Assembly (NCBI GenBank): GCA_942490985.1
Contig: CALNYW010000001.1
Location: 186,001-250,000 of the forward strand
Length of the DNA stretch: 64,000 bases
Direction of reading: 5' to 3'
From: Thiosocius sp942490985
Lineage (GTDB): Bacteria > Pseudomonadota > Gammaproteobacteria > Chromatiales > Chromatiaceae
Made by a program: the position numbers and the translations under genes. Below the pieces are notes generated by a model. That model worked only from the letters and a program-made list of their open reading frames with translations, had not been told where the DNA came from and ran no database searches. Shown one piece after another: positions 14,362 to 23,186 of this stretch; position 1 is the stretch's first letter; the number at the start of each line of letters is the position of its first letter.

Positions 14362-15858
14362 CTACATTGTCACCTTGGCACGCCGCAGCAGAAACTCTGT
14401 CAACAACGGTACCGGTCTTCCAGTCGCACCCTTGGCGGCACCGCTGGTCCAGGCGGTTCCGGCGATATCGAGGTGCGCCCACTTGAATGACTTGGTGAAG
14501 CGCGACAAAAAGCAGGCGGCGGTGATGGTGCCCGCGCCGCGGCCGCCGATATTGGCCATGTCGGCAAAATTGCTATCGAGTTGCTTTTGATACTCGTCCC
14601 ACAGCGGCAGCTGCCAGGTGCGGTCACCGCTGGCTTGTCCGGCATCGAGGAGCTCGTCGGCGAGTTTTTGATCGTTCGCCATGAGCCCGCTGGCCTGGTC
14701 GCCCAGTGCCACGATGCATGCACCGGTTAGCGTGGCGATGTCGATCACGGCCGCCGGATCAAAACGCTCGGTGTAGGTCAGGGCATCGCACAGAATCAGC
14801 CGGCCTTCCGCATCTGTGTTGAGGATCTCGATGGTCTGGCCGGACATCGATGTCACGATGTCGCCCGGTTTGTTGGCATCGCCGTCCGGGAGATTTTCGG
14901 AACTCGGGACGATCCCGACCACATTGAGCGGTAAATCCATCGCGACACAGGCGGCCATGGTGCCGAGTACGCTGGCCCCGCCGCACATGTCGTATTTCAT
15001 CTCGTCCATATTGGCGGCGGGTTTGATCGATATCCCGCCCGCGTCGAAAGTCAGGCCCTTGCCGACCAGCGCAACGGGTTTGCTGCCGGATTTTCCGCCT
15101 TTGTAGTTCAGCACAATCAGTTTGGCGGGTTGTCGGCTGCCGCGTGATACCGATAGCAGGGAACCCATGCCGAGCTTTTCCATCTGTTTCTCGTTGAGCA
15201 CGGAAACGGTCAGTTTGCGTTGGCCGCGCCCCAGCGCCTGCGCCTGTTCAGCAAGGTACGTCGGTGTGCAAATGTTGCCGGGAAGATTCGCCAGGTCTTT
15301 TGCCAGGCGGCTGCCGTTGGCAATCGCACCACCGTGCGCGAGCGCGCGATTCGCGGCGTTCACTTGGGTCCGGCTCTGGGCCAGGATCGTGACGCGCTTC
15401 AACGGCCGCTTGATGGGTTTCGCATCACTCTTGCACTGGTCGAATTGGTAGGTGGCGGCTTCCGACGCATTCACCGCTTCACGCGTCAAACGATAGGTAT
15501 CGTCGTCTTCCTCACCGTTCGGCAGCAGGATCAGGGCATCGCCAGCGCCAGATTGATGCACTTGTTTGAGTGCTGTGGTCAGCGTTTGACCAAACACCAC
15601 GGGAGTGAAATTCTTGCGCTCACCCAAGCCCACCAGCATGACGCGCGCGGCACTGCAGCCCTCGACCTCGTACAGCAGTTGCTGTGTACCGCTGTCGCCG
15701 GCGAAGTCCTTGTGCCGCAGCACGCGCTCGAGTTGCCCTTTCAGTGCGTCGTCAAGCGTCGTGCCGAGCGGTGACAGGGTGTTATTGCTGAAAACGCCAA
15801 CCAGCAGGCAGGCAGTCTTTTGGGTATGTGGTGAACCGAGCTTGGCGCTGTATTGCAT
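14362..15858 (-). CDS. pepA: leucyl aminopeptidase (M17)
   Basis: A cytosolic hexameric dizinc aminopeptidase releasing N-terminal residues; in E. coli PepA is also a DNA-binding protein (carAB repression, Xer recombination). 498 residues. Seen: the family signature NTDAEGRLIL with metal ligands, LVGKGLTFDAGGISIKPAAN with the catalytic lysine, DMCGGASVLG, and ATLTGACIVALG. The ATG at 15858 was chosen because GAGAGG lies 5 bases upstream; a longer frame from 15942 would cover the palindromic divergent promoter. Upstream of and co-oriented with holC; divergent from lptF. Confidence 0.95.
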   Translation of the reverse strand: MQYSAKLGSPHTQKTACLLVGVFSNNTLSPLGTTLDDALKGQLERVLRHKDFAGDSGTQQLLYEVEGCSAARVMLVGLGERKNFTPVVFGQTLTTALKQVHQSGAGDALILLPNGEEDDDTYRLTREAVNASEAATYQFDQCKSDAKPIKRPLKRVTILAQSRTQVNAANRALAHGGAIANGSRLAKDLANLPGNICTPTYLAEQAQALGRGQRKLTVSVLNEKQMEKLGMGSLLSVSRGSRQPAKLIVLNYKGGKSGSKPVALVGKGLTFDAGGISIKPAANMDEMKYDMCGGASVLGTMAACVAMDLPLNVVGIVPSSENLPDGDANKPGDIVTSMSGQTIEILNTDAEGRLILCDALTYTERFDPAAVIDIATLTGACIVALGDQASGLMANDQKLADELLDAGQASGDRTWQLPLWDEYQKQLDSNFADMANIGGRGAGTITAACFLSRFTKSFKWAHLDIAGTAWTSGAAKGATGRPVPLLTEFLLRRAKVTM

Positions 15859-15908
15859 GAATCCTCTCGCGTCGCTGCCGTGGTGCTGGGCGGCCTTTCG
15901 TTCGTCTG

Positions 15909-15924
15909 ACGATAACGTTATCGT
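15909..15924. promoter_or_regulatory. 16-bp perfect palindrome between pepA and lptF
   Basis: ACGATAACGTTATCGT is an uninterrupted perfect dyad in the 119-bp divergent promoter region, 51 bp from the pepA start and 54 bp from the lptF start. Its position suits an operator controlling both directions. The binding protein is unknown. Confidence 0.55.
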
Positions 15925-15977
15925 GGCGCCCGTGTGAGCCACAGAGTGTAGCGAATCGCGCGTGCAAAGAAAGTGCC

Positions 15978-17078
15978 ATGGGTTTGATTGATCGACTGCT
16001 GCTGCGTGATCTGCTCAAAACGTTGCTGGTTATCCTGCTCGTTCTGGTTTTGGTGCTGCTCTCGAATACCCTCGTCCGCTATCTGGGAAAGGCCGCCAGC
16101 GGCTTGGTGAGCACGGATATCTTGCTGCTCGTGGTGGGCCTGGAGCTAGTCAGGGCGCTGGGGCTGATCATTCCCCCGGCGTTTTTCTTCTCGGTGCTAT
16201 GGGTGCTCGGCCGGATGTACCGCGACAGCGAAATGATTGCCCTGCAGGCCTCTGGTTTCGGTCACCTGCGGCTGTTCCGTTCCGTCCTCCTGGCGACCGT
16301 GCCGCTGGTGCTGCTGGTCTCCTGGTTGGTTTGGTCTGTACTGCCCTGGGCGAAAACCCATGTGGCGCAGCTACGCGCCGCGCAGGCCAACAGTGCCGAC
16401 ATTGGTGGCGTTCGCGCCGGTCAGTTCAACGAATTCCGGCGCGGCGGCCTGGTCGTCTATGCCGAGCAACTCGTCCAGGGCGGTGGCGGACTACGGGGTG
16501 TTTTGGTGCAAGATCGTCAGCAAGGTGAACTCGGCCTGGTGACGGCAGAGAGCGCCTATCAGACTGTCGACCCGGCGACTGGCGAGCGGTTTATCGTATT
16601 GACCAACGGTCGACGCTATGAGGGCTTGCCGGGACGTCTGGACTACGCGATCGCACGTTTTGATGAGTACGCTATGCGGATCCCGTCGATCGAGGAGACG
16701 GTGACGATCACGTCGCGAAGTGCCCGGGCATCGCGGGCGTTGCTGAAATCTGCCGACCCCAAGGACTGGGCCGAACTGCAAAACCGATTGACCGCCCCAC
16801 TGGCCCTGGTCGCATTCGCCATTCTCGCCGTGCCGTTGGCGAGGGCGCCACCACGATCCGGCGTGTACGGCCGGATGACGGTGGCGGTCTTGCTGTACTT
16901 CACGTTCTTCAACCTTCAGCGGGTCGCCGAGCGGTTGCTCGAAGATCAGCAAATACCGGCCTGGCTGGGGATGTGGTGGTTACCGCTACTCATGGTTGGG
17001 GTCGCCGGGATCATCATGCTAGTCGATTCCAATTGGTTCTGGGTGCACCGTCGGCGTTGGCGGGCGCGGCGGGCATGA
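15978..17078 (+). CDS. lptF: LPS export ABC transporter permease LptF
   Basis: Inner-membrane permease of the LptB2FGC complex that extracts lipopolysaccharide for transport to the outer membrane. 366 residues, normal. Seen: three N-terminal membrane helices after GLIDRLLLRDLLKTLLVILL, a large periplasmic beta-jellyroll region (roughly 120-250, e.g. VRAGQFNEFRRGGLVVYAEQ), and three more C-terminal helices. The stop overlaps the lptG start (ATGA), so the two are coupled. Confidence 0.94.
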   Translation: MGLIDRLLLRDLLKTLLVILLVLVLVLLSNTLVRYLGKAASGLVSTDILLLVVGLELVRALGLIIPPAFFFSVLWVLGRMYRDSEMIALQASGFGHLRLFRSVLLATVPLVLLVSWLVWSVLPWAKTHVAQLRAAQANSADIGGVRAGQFNEFRRGGLVVYAEQLVQGGGGLRGVLVQDRQQGELGLVTAESAYQTVDPATGERFIVLTNGRRYEGLPGRLDYAIARFDEYAMRIPSIEETVTITSRSARASRALLKSADPKDWAELQNRLTAPLALVAFAILAVPLARAPPRSGVYGRMTVAVLLYFTFFNLQRVAERLLEDQQIPAWLGMWWLPLLMVGVAGIIMLVDSNWFWVHRRRWRARRA

Positions 17079-18145
17079 GGCTGTCAATTTTTGACCGGTA
17101 CATCGGTAGCGTGATGCTCAAAGCGACCGCGATGACGGTCGTCGTACTGACAACGCTGCTGGTATTTTTCGATGTGATCGACGAGATGGATGACGTCGGT
17201 ACAGGGGCCTATCGGATGGCCGACGCGTTCATGGTCGCGATGCTCTCTGCGCCGCGCTACGTTTTCGAAGGCTTTCCGGTTGCGGCGCTGATTGGCAGCT
17301 TGATCGGGCTCGGCGCAATGGCGACTCACGGCGAACTGATCGCGATGCGTGGCGCCGGTTTTTCGCGGCGCCAAATCGTCATGGCGGTGATGAAGGCGGG
17401 CGCCGTGATGATGTTGTTGGTCTTTTTGTTCGGTGAATTCGTCGCGCCGGCCAGTGAACAATGGGGTGAACGGCATCGCACCGAGAAGTTGGAGCAGCAG
17501 GTCACACTGAAGACCCGCTATGGGTTTTGGGCGCGTGACGGACAGGCTTTCGTCAACATTCGGACTATTCTGCCCGGCGCGCAACTCCGCGATATCTTCG
17601 TCTACGAATTTGACCCGGCAGGTCGGCTGACATTGGCCACCCATGCCGAGAAAGCGGTCTATCGCGGCAGTCATTGGCAGATGTTCGGAATCCGCCAGAG
17701 CCAGGTTGCGGAGACTGGCATTATTGGACGTGAGCTGGCAGAAGCCCGTTGGGATTCGCTGCTGGATCCCGGTCTGCTTAGCGCAGTCGTGATTGAACCC
17801 ACCATGCTGCGTATCGACGAGCTCTACCGCTACATCGCGGTGATGCAAAAAAATGGCCAGGCTGCGACGGAATACGAGGTCGCGTTCTGGATCAAGCTGG
17901 CGACGCCCTTGGGCACGTTGGTGATGCTGTTTATCGCGATACCGTTCGTGTTGGCGCACGAGCGCTTAGCGAGTCTGGGTCAGCGCGTGTTCCTCGGTGT
18001 CTTGCTGGGTATGAGTTTTTACCTGTTGAGTCGCGGTATGGCTTACGTCGCCGTGGTGTTCGCCTTCAGCCCGGCGTTGAGTGCGCTGATTCCGGCGGCG
18101 GCTTTTTTGGCAATCGGCGTGTTTTTGATGCGCCGCCAGCACTGA
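17075..18145 (+). CDS. lptG: LPS export ABC transporter permease LptG
   Basis: Second permease of the LPS exporter, partner of LptF. 356 residues with the same layout: helices near residues 10-30, 50-70 and 95-120, a periplasmic jellyroll, and three helices at the end (LATPLGTLVMLFIAIPFVLA and following). Seen at the start: MRLSIFDRYIGSVMLKA, and MRGAGFSRRQIVMAVMKAG, a cytosolic coupling-helix region. The ATG at 17075 overlaps the lptF stop; longer starts inside lptF are not needed. Confidence 0.94.
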   Translation: MRLSIFDRYIGSVMLKATAMTVVVLTTLLVFFDVIDEMDDVGTGAYRMADAFMVAMLSAPRYVFEGFPVAALIGSLIGLGAMATHGELIAMRGAGFSRRQIVMAVMKAGAVMMLLVFLFGEFVAPASEQWGERHRTEKLEQQVTLKTRYGFWARDGQAFVNIRTILPGAQLRDIFVYEFDPAGRLTLATHAEKAVYRGSHWQMFGIRQSQVAETGIIGRELAEARWDSLLDPGLLSAVVIEPTMLRIDELYRYIAVMQKNGQAATEYEVAFWIKLATPLGTLVMLFIAIPFVLAHERLASLGQRVFLGVLLGMSFYLLSRGMAYVAVVFAFSPALSALIPAAAFLAIGVFLMRRQH

Positions 18146-18159
18146 CTCACTGAAATATT

Positions 18160-18609
18160 TCAATCCCGCGTCAGCATCACCAGTCGCGTGTTGCTCCAAC
18201 GGTCATGCCAGGTCAGTTTTTCCCGGTCGATCAGCACCCATAGGTAGCCGAGCCCGAGTGCGAACAATGAGACATGGGCAGCTGCGACGCGAACGATTGC
18301 GTCGCGCCAGGAAAGCAGGTGGCCATCGGCGGTCAATGCCTTCAAACGCCAAGCCCGCATCCCGAGCGTTTGACCACCATGCGTCCAGAACCAGCCGTAA
18401 AACAGAAACGGGCAGGCGACAACGAAGACCTGCAGTGGCCAGCGATAGGGGGAATCGGCCGTTCCCAGCGCGCTCTGCACCACAAAGTCCACGGTCGCGC
18501 CGAGTAGCCACAACGCCACGAGCAGCCACGCATCGTAAAACATGGCGGCCAGTCGACGGGCGAGGCCGGGTGATGCGGCGTTCGACAAGTCCACAGTAGC
18601 GGTTTGCAT
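18160..18609 (-). CDS. RDD-family membrane protein
   Basis: A 149-residue membrane protein with the RDD hallmark near its start (ASPGLARRLAAMFYDAWLLV, with arginine and aspartate flanking the first helix), FWTHGGQTLGMRAWRLKAL, typical of the family, and a closing LTWHDRWSNTRLVML. Three membrane helices. RDD proteins are mostly of unknown role; some have been proposed to be ion transporters. It converges on lptG with a 14-base gap. Confidence 0.87.
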   Translation of the reverse strand: MQTATVDLSNAASPGLARRLAAMFYDAWLLVALWLLGATVDFVVQSALGTADSPYRWPLQVFVVACPFLFYGWFWTHGGQTLGMRAWRLKALTADGHLLSWRDAIVRVAAAHVSLFALGLGYLWVLIDREKLTWHDRWSNTRLVMLTRD

Positions 18610-18872
18610 CAGGTCTGCCTGCGGCGCCCGGCAGGGCCGGCCGTGCGGCGTGCCCAGACGCTCTGCGACGGTAATACGGTCATCTAAGCTTTCTCCTAAC
18701 TTTATGATTTACCGATGCTATCAGCTCGAAACCAGGGAAATCACTGAGATTGGCGCAGGAACTCACCAATGGCACTTCGGTCGCTTTTTGTCCTAGGCTG
18801 ACTTGGACATGGCGGTACACGGCCGGCGACAAAGATCGCGTCGGGTAACTTTTGGCGCATGGGGGGAAGCAG

Positions 18873-19226
18873 ATGAGGCAAAGGACAGGCGATCGAAGAG
18901 CGACCTCGCTCGACGCGGTCATCGGCTGCGTACGATTCGGCATGATTCGGGGCGAAATCACCGATATCGGAGATGGCGGGCTCTACGTCAGCGCGGAGAC
19001 CCGTATCGTGCCGATCGGCTCTGCAGTCAGCGTGACGTTTAATCCCAATGCCGCCGTCTACGATCAACCGCTTACCATCCACGGTCACGTCGTGCACCAG
19101 AGCCTGCAGGGTTTTGGCGTCACTTTCGACTGCCTGACACCTGCTTGTCGCGCCGTGCTGGACCGTTGTCTTTCGCAAATGCCCGTTGTACCCGAATACG
19201 CCTGCCCGGTACTTCGCGCGCTCTAG
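18873..19226 (+). CDS. PilZ-domain protein
   Basis: A 117-residue single-domain protein. Basic RQRTGDRRATSLDAV at the start matches the RxxxR c-di-GMP-binding arm only loosely, followed by GEITDIGDGGLYVSAE, the D/NxSxxG-like second box (here DIGDGG). The rest is the PilZ beta-barrel (VSVTFNPNAAVYDQPLTIHG, HVVHQSLQGFGVTF). The ATG at 18873 has a G-rich Shine-Dalgarno (GGGGGAAG) 3-4 bases upstream. It may bind cyclic di-GMP, but the substitutions in both boxes leave that open. Confidence 0.78.
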   Translation: MRQRTGDRRATSLDAVIGCVRFGMIRGEITDIGDGGLYVSAETRIVPIGSAVSVTFNPNAAVYDQPLTIHGHVVHQSLQGFGVTFDCLTPACRAVLDRCLSQMPVVPEYACPVLRAL

Positions 19227-19435
19227 TGGGCCATGCGGATAATCCTGTAACGCGCAGAGCCACTGTGCTCTGAAAACCGGTCGTCGGTCTATCGTGATGC
19301 GGTATGACGGAGCGGATTTGAGTACCGCATTGATGTTGGTCGGCAGCTTTCGCCTCGCTGCCACACCCTCTCGACCAGCCGGATGGTTGGTCAAATAGTC
19401 GGTCGCCAGCCATAATCTGACCAATCCACGAGATT

Positions 19436-22015
19436 TTGGTCGGTTCGATAAACAAGCGCTCCTTCTCACGCCGTTTGCTCAAAGGCATCCCGCTACCGGC
19501 ACTCGCGCTGGCTTTCGGGTTGGTGACGGGGCTCGCGATGTGGTTTGTGGTCGACCGCGTTCAGTCCGAAGCCCTGAAGGACATCTTTAACCAGGCACTC
19601 GAGGGACAACTCGATCAGCAGGCGCGTGAATCGCTGATCAGGTTCGACGAGTACCGCCGGTCTTTCACCTATTTTGCGCGTCTGGTATCGACGCATCGGC
19701 GGATGGCGGATTATCTGGATCCGATTATCTGGAGCAGCCGGCCCGCCGAAATCGTCCATTACGATTCGGCGAATCAACCGATCTGGTTGCCGGACGATTC
19801 GACCTGGCAAGGCGGCGTCAGCCCGCAACATTTTCTGTTGCTGGACCCGGCTGGGAATCTTCGTGAACTCTACAGCCCAGGCGGGCTGTCGTTACCACAG
19901 GCGCTATTGGATGACCCTCGCAATCATCTGGCGGCCAGCCAGCGACAGGCGTTTGTTACCGTCTTTGACGGTGCCCCCTGGCTGATCGTTTCTGAAGCGA
20001 CTGAAGACAATGCCAGAACGCCGATGGGTAGTCTGCTGCTGATGGTGCCATTGAACAGTGCGTTTCTGTTGGCCTCGCAACAGTTCGTCAAAACAACCAA
20101 CAACGTTGTCGCCATTCTCGATCCGGAAACGCAACAAATTCTTTCCAGCAGTAGTCCCCTTCGTGTGGCAGCGGGTGAACGACTGGACGACCTTGAGTGG
20201 TCATTCCTCATCACCGCTCAGTCATTTTTTGACTATGGCGACTCAGATGCCAACCTGCTGTTCGCGACGCTGCTGCCACGCGGCTCGTTTGAACGCACCG
20301 GACAACAGGTCCTAGACTTGGAGCGCCGCCAGCGGCTGATCGGCGCCGTCGTCATCATCTCCGCCTTCGTGCTCTTGTTTCTGCTGCTCTCGAGTCGAAT
20401 CAGTCGACTCCTCCGACGGATTTCCAGTCTGTCGCGTAAAGCGCTGGATATCTCCGACGAAGGCGTCGATCGACACGGTAACCAGTTGCTGATCCTGGAG
20501 GACTGGATCAAGGACTTCGTGCAGCTGGTGATGCGGGCTCGCGAAGAAATGCGGCGCGAGCACGAAACGGAACTCCAACAAACCGAGAAGCTGCGCGTCG
20601 CGATCATGGATGCGTCACTCGATGCGGTGGTGACGGTGAACGAGCGGGGGCGGATCATCGATTTCAATCCGACTGCCCAGGAAACTTTTCACTACGCGCA
20701 TGATGAAGCGGTGGGTCGTGCCTTTTCGGACCTCGTTCTTGCACCGCAGTCCCGCGAGGCATTTGAACGCCTGCTCTATCTGTCATTGGTCGGTGCAGAG
20801 CAGGGTGCCGCGTTGCAACGTTCGGAATTGCGGGCCGTGGCCCGTGACGGGCGAGGCTTTCCGGTTGACTTGTCGATAAAGCCGGTGTTTCTCGAACAAG
20901 AGTTGGTTTTCACGCTCTATCTTCGGGATATCGCCGAACGCAAAGTCCGTGAGGCGGAGATTCGCAGTTTGGCGGCATTTCCGAGCGAGAGCCCGATTCC
21001 TGTCCTGCGGATCAATCGACGGGGGGTCATCACCTACGCGAATCCGCCCAGCACGCCGTTGTTGCACCATTGGGGGTGTCGGCCACTCCAGACGTTGCCA
21101 GTGTATTGGCGTGAGTTGGTGGAGCAGACACTGCGAACCGGCGCGACCAAAGAATTGGAAGTCTCGACTGATGAAGGGGTGTTTTCGCTCCTTTTGGCCC
21201 CCGTCGCCGAGTTGGATTACGTCAACGTTTACGCGCGAGACATCACAGTCGAGCGTGAGGCGGAAGAGGAGCTGAAGCTGCGCCAGAACGAACTGGTCCA
21301 TGTCACCCGGCTCAGCAACATGGGCGAAATGGCCACGGGAATCGCCCACGAGCTTAATCAACCACTATCGGCGATCGTCAATTTTGCCAACGGTTGCGCC
21401 CGGCGACTGCGCCTCGATATCGGCGGCAAGGATGAACTACTGGAGGCACTCGGTCAGATTTCCGCCCAGGCAGAACGGGCCGGTGAGATCATCAAACGTC
21501 TGCGTGGCATGGTCAGTCGGCGACAACCGAACCGAGAAGTCGTCGATCTGAATGTGTTGGCAGCTGAAACCTGTTCGATGATCAGTCACGAAACGAAGCG
21601 CATGGAAGTCAAGATTGAGCAGCAGCTCGCGCCACGGGCGTTATGGGTGCGTGTAGACTCGGTGCAGATAGAACAGGTTTTATTGAATCTGTTGCGTAAT
21701 GCACTGGATGCCTTGGCGGGGGTGCCGGTCGCGGACCGGCAGTTGAGCATTGCCTCTGGTCTCCAATCCGATGGGATGGTTTTTGTGAGCGTGCGAGATA
21801 ATGGAACTGGCATCAGCGGGAAAGCGATGGAGCATCTGTTCGATCCTTTCTTCAGCACCAAAGAGAGCGGGATGGGGATGGGTTTGGCGATCAGTCAGAC
21901 AATCATGAATCATCATCACGGCAAAATTCGTGCAGATTCTTGGTTGGGTAAAGGGAGCACGTTCACCATAGAGCTGCCGTCGAGTGTCGATGCGGTCGTC
22001 AGCGTAGCGTCCTGA
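19436..22015 (+). CDS. membrane sensor histidine kinase with PAS domains
   Basis: An 859-residue kinase. Layout seen: N-terminal helix (~20-40), large periplasmic sensor region (~45-300), second helix (~303-322), a linker, PAS 1 (~390-505, including AIMDASLDAVVTVNERGRII), PAS 2 (~510-615), HisKA with phosphoacceptor His638 in GIAHELNQPLSAI, and HATPase with DNGTGISGKAMEHLFDPFFS and GMGMGLAIS. The TTG at 19436 is the likeliest start, but its ribosome site is weak. The regulator gene begins 4 bases after its stop, so they form a two-component pair of the FixL/TtrS type. The signal is unknown. Confidence 0.9.
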   Translation: MVGSINKRSFSRRLLKGIPLPALALAFGLVTGLAMWFVVDRVQSEALKDIFNQALEGQLDQQARESLIRFDEYRRSFTYFARLVSTHRRMADYLDPIIWSSRPAEIVHYDSANQPIWLPDDSTWQGGVSPQHFLLLDPAGNLRELYSPGGLSLPQALLDDPRNHLAASQRQAFVTVFDGAPWLIVSEATEDNARTPMGSLLLMVPLNSAFLLASQQFVKTTNNVVAILDPETQQILSSSSPLRVAAGERLDDLEWSFLITAQSFFDYGDSDANLLFATLLPRGSFERTGQQVLDLERRQRLIGAVVIISAFVLLFLLLSSRISRLLRRISSLSRKALDISDEGVDRHGNQLLILEDWIKDFVQLVMRAREEMRREHETELQQTEKLRVAIMDASLDAVVTVNERGRIIDFNPTAQETFHYAHDEAVGRAFSDLVLAPQSREAFERLLYLSLVGAEQGAALQRSELRAVARDGRGFPVDLSIKPVFLEQELVFTLYLRDIAERKVREAEIRSLAAFPSESPIPVLRINRRGVITYANPPSTPLLHHWGCRPLQTLPVYWRELVEQTLRTGATKELEVSTDEGVFSLLLAPVAELDYVNVYARDITVEREAEEELKLRQNELVHVTRLSNMGEMATGIAHELNQPLSAIVNFANGCARRLRLDIGGKDELLEALGQISAQAERAGEIIKRLRGMVSRRQPNREVVDLNVLAAETCSMISHETKRMEVKIEQQLAPRALWVRVDSVQIEQVLLNLLRNALDALAGVPVADRQLSIASGLQSDGMVFVSVRDNGTGISGKAMEHLFDPFFSTKESGMGMGLAISQTIMNHHHGKIRADSWLGKGSTFTIELPSSVDAVVSVAS

Positions 22016-22018
22016 TCA

Positions 22019-22645
22019 ATGTCAGAAACAGCCCATACCAAAGCTACCGTGTTTGTTGTCGACGACGATCAAGCTATGCGGAACTCGTTGAAATGGCTGA
22101 TCGAGTCGGTCGGGGTCATGGTTGAGAGTTTTGCCTCGGCCGATGATTTTCTGGCGCGCTACGAGTCGGGTCGTCCAGGGTGTTTGGTGCTGGACGTGCG
22201 AATGCCCGGGATGAGTGGACTGGAACTCCAGGAACATTTGGCCGCCCGGAATATTCGGATCCCGGCAGTCATCATCACGGGGCACGGAGACGTGCCGATG
22301 GCCGTGCGCGCGATGAAGGCCGGCGCGGTTGATTTCATCGAAAAGCCCTTCAATGACGAAGCGCTGCTCGATGCGATTCGGCGCGCGTTGGCTTTTGAGG
22401 AACGTGAGCGTTCAGCGCAGTCTGAAAACCACGAAATCCAACAACGGCTGGCACATCTGACACCGCGTGAGCGCGAGGTCATGGACATGGTGACGGAAGG
22501 TCGCTCGAACAAAGAAATCGCCAACACCCTGGGTGTATCGGCCAAGACAATCGAGGCCCACCGTGCCCGCGTGATGGAGAAAATGCAGGCCGGATCGCTG
22601 GCAGAGCTGGTGCGAATGGCCTTGGCGGCGTTCCGGTCGAACTGA
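22019..22645 (+). CDS. FixJ/NarL-type response regulator
   Basis: A 208-residue regulator. The receiver domain (1-~125) has VFVVDDDQAM with the acidic pocket, the phosphoacceptor aspartate in CLVLDVRMPGMSG, the switch threonine in VIITGHGDV and KPF. The C-terminal LuxR-type helix-turn-helix reads LTPREREVMDMVTEGRSNKE, then VSAKTIEAHRARVMEKM. Partner of the upstream kinase with a 3-base gap. The target genes are not evident. Confidence 0.93.
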   Translation: MSETAHTKATVFVVDDDQAMRNSLKWLIESVGVMVESFASADDFLARYESGRPGCLVLDVRMPGMSGLELQEHLAARNIRIPAVIITGHGDVPMAVRAMKAGAVDFIEKPFNDEALLDAIRRALAFEERERSAQSENHEIQQRLAHLTPREREVMDMVTEGRSNKEIANTLGVSAKTIEAHRARVMEKMQAGSLAELVRMALAAFRSN

Positions 22646-22661
22646 GCCGGCGAGAGGCGGC

Positions 22662-23180
22662 ATGACCAAGGTGCGCAGCTTTGCACCGGTGCTGGGTGCG
22701 GCACCCCGCATACTGATTCTCGGCTCCATGCCTGGCATCGCTTCACTCGAAGCGCAGCAGTACTATGCACATTCTCGCAACGCATTTTGGCCGATCATGC
22801 AGGCCATTTTCGCTATCGACGCGCAACAGCCCTATGAGCGACGCATTGCCGGGTTGGTCGAATGCCGTGTCGCGCTGTGGGATGTGTTGGCGAGCTGTGT
22901 GCGCCGTGGGAGTCTGGACTCATCGATCGATCAAACCACCGTGCAGGCCAACGACCTTGCAGGCCTGCTGTCGGCGGAACCCAGTATCTCGGCGATTTTT
23001 TTCAACGGTCAAATGGCCGAGACGGTGTTCAAGCGCCATGTCCTATCCGGCTTTGATAGCGCGCAGGCCAGTCTGCCAAGATGCCGACTGCCGTCGACCA
23101 GCCCGGCGAATGCGAGCTGGTCGTTCGAACGGAAGCTCGCTGCCTGGCGAGCTATTCGTCAGCCGACAGTGCCGGCTTGA
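22662..23180 (+). CDS. DNA-deoxyinosine glycosylase-like (uracil-DNA glycosylase superfamily)
   Basis: A 172-residue base-excision repair enzyme of the hypoxanthine/uracil glycosylase group. Seen: ILILGSMPGIASLEAQQYYA at the start (motif A, GSMPG), then HSRNAFWPIM, WDVLASCVRRGSLD, and the C-terminal motif LPSTSPANASWSFERKLAAW. This family acts on deoxyinosine or related deaminated bases; the exact substrate is inferred from the motif set. It begins 16 bases after the response regulator and may ride on its transcript. Confidence 0.85.
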   Translation: MTKVRSFAPVLGAAPRILILGSMPGIASLEAQQYYAHSRNAFWPIMQAIFAIDAQQPYERRIAGLVECRVALWDVLASCVRRGSLDSSIDQTTVQANDLAGLLSAEPSISAIFFNGQMAETVFKRHVLSGFDSAQASLPRCRLPSTSPANASWSFERKLAAWRAIRQPTVPA

Positions 23181-23186
23181 GGTTGC

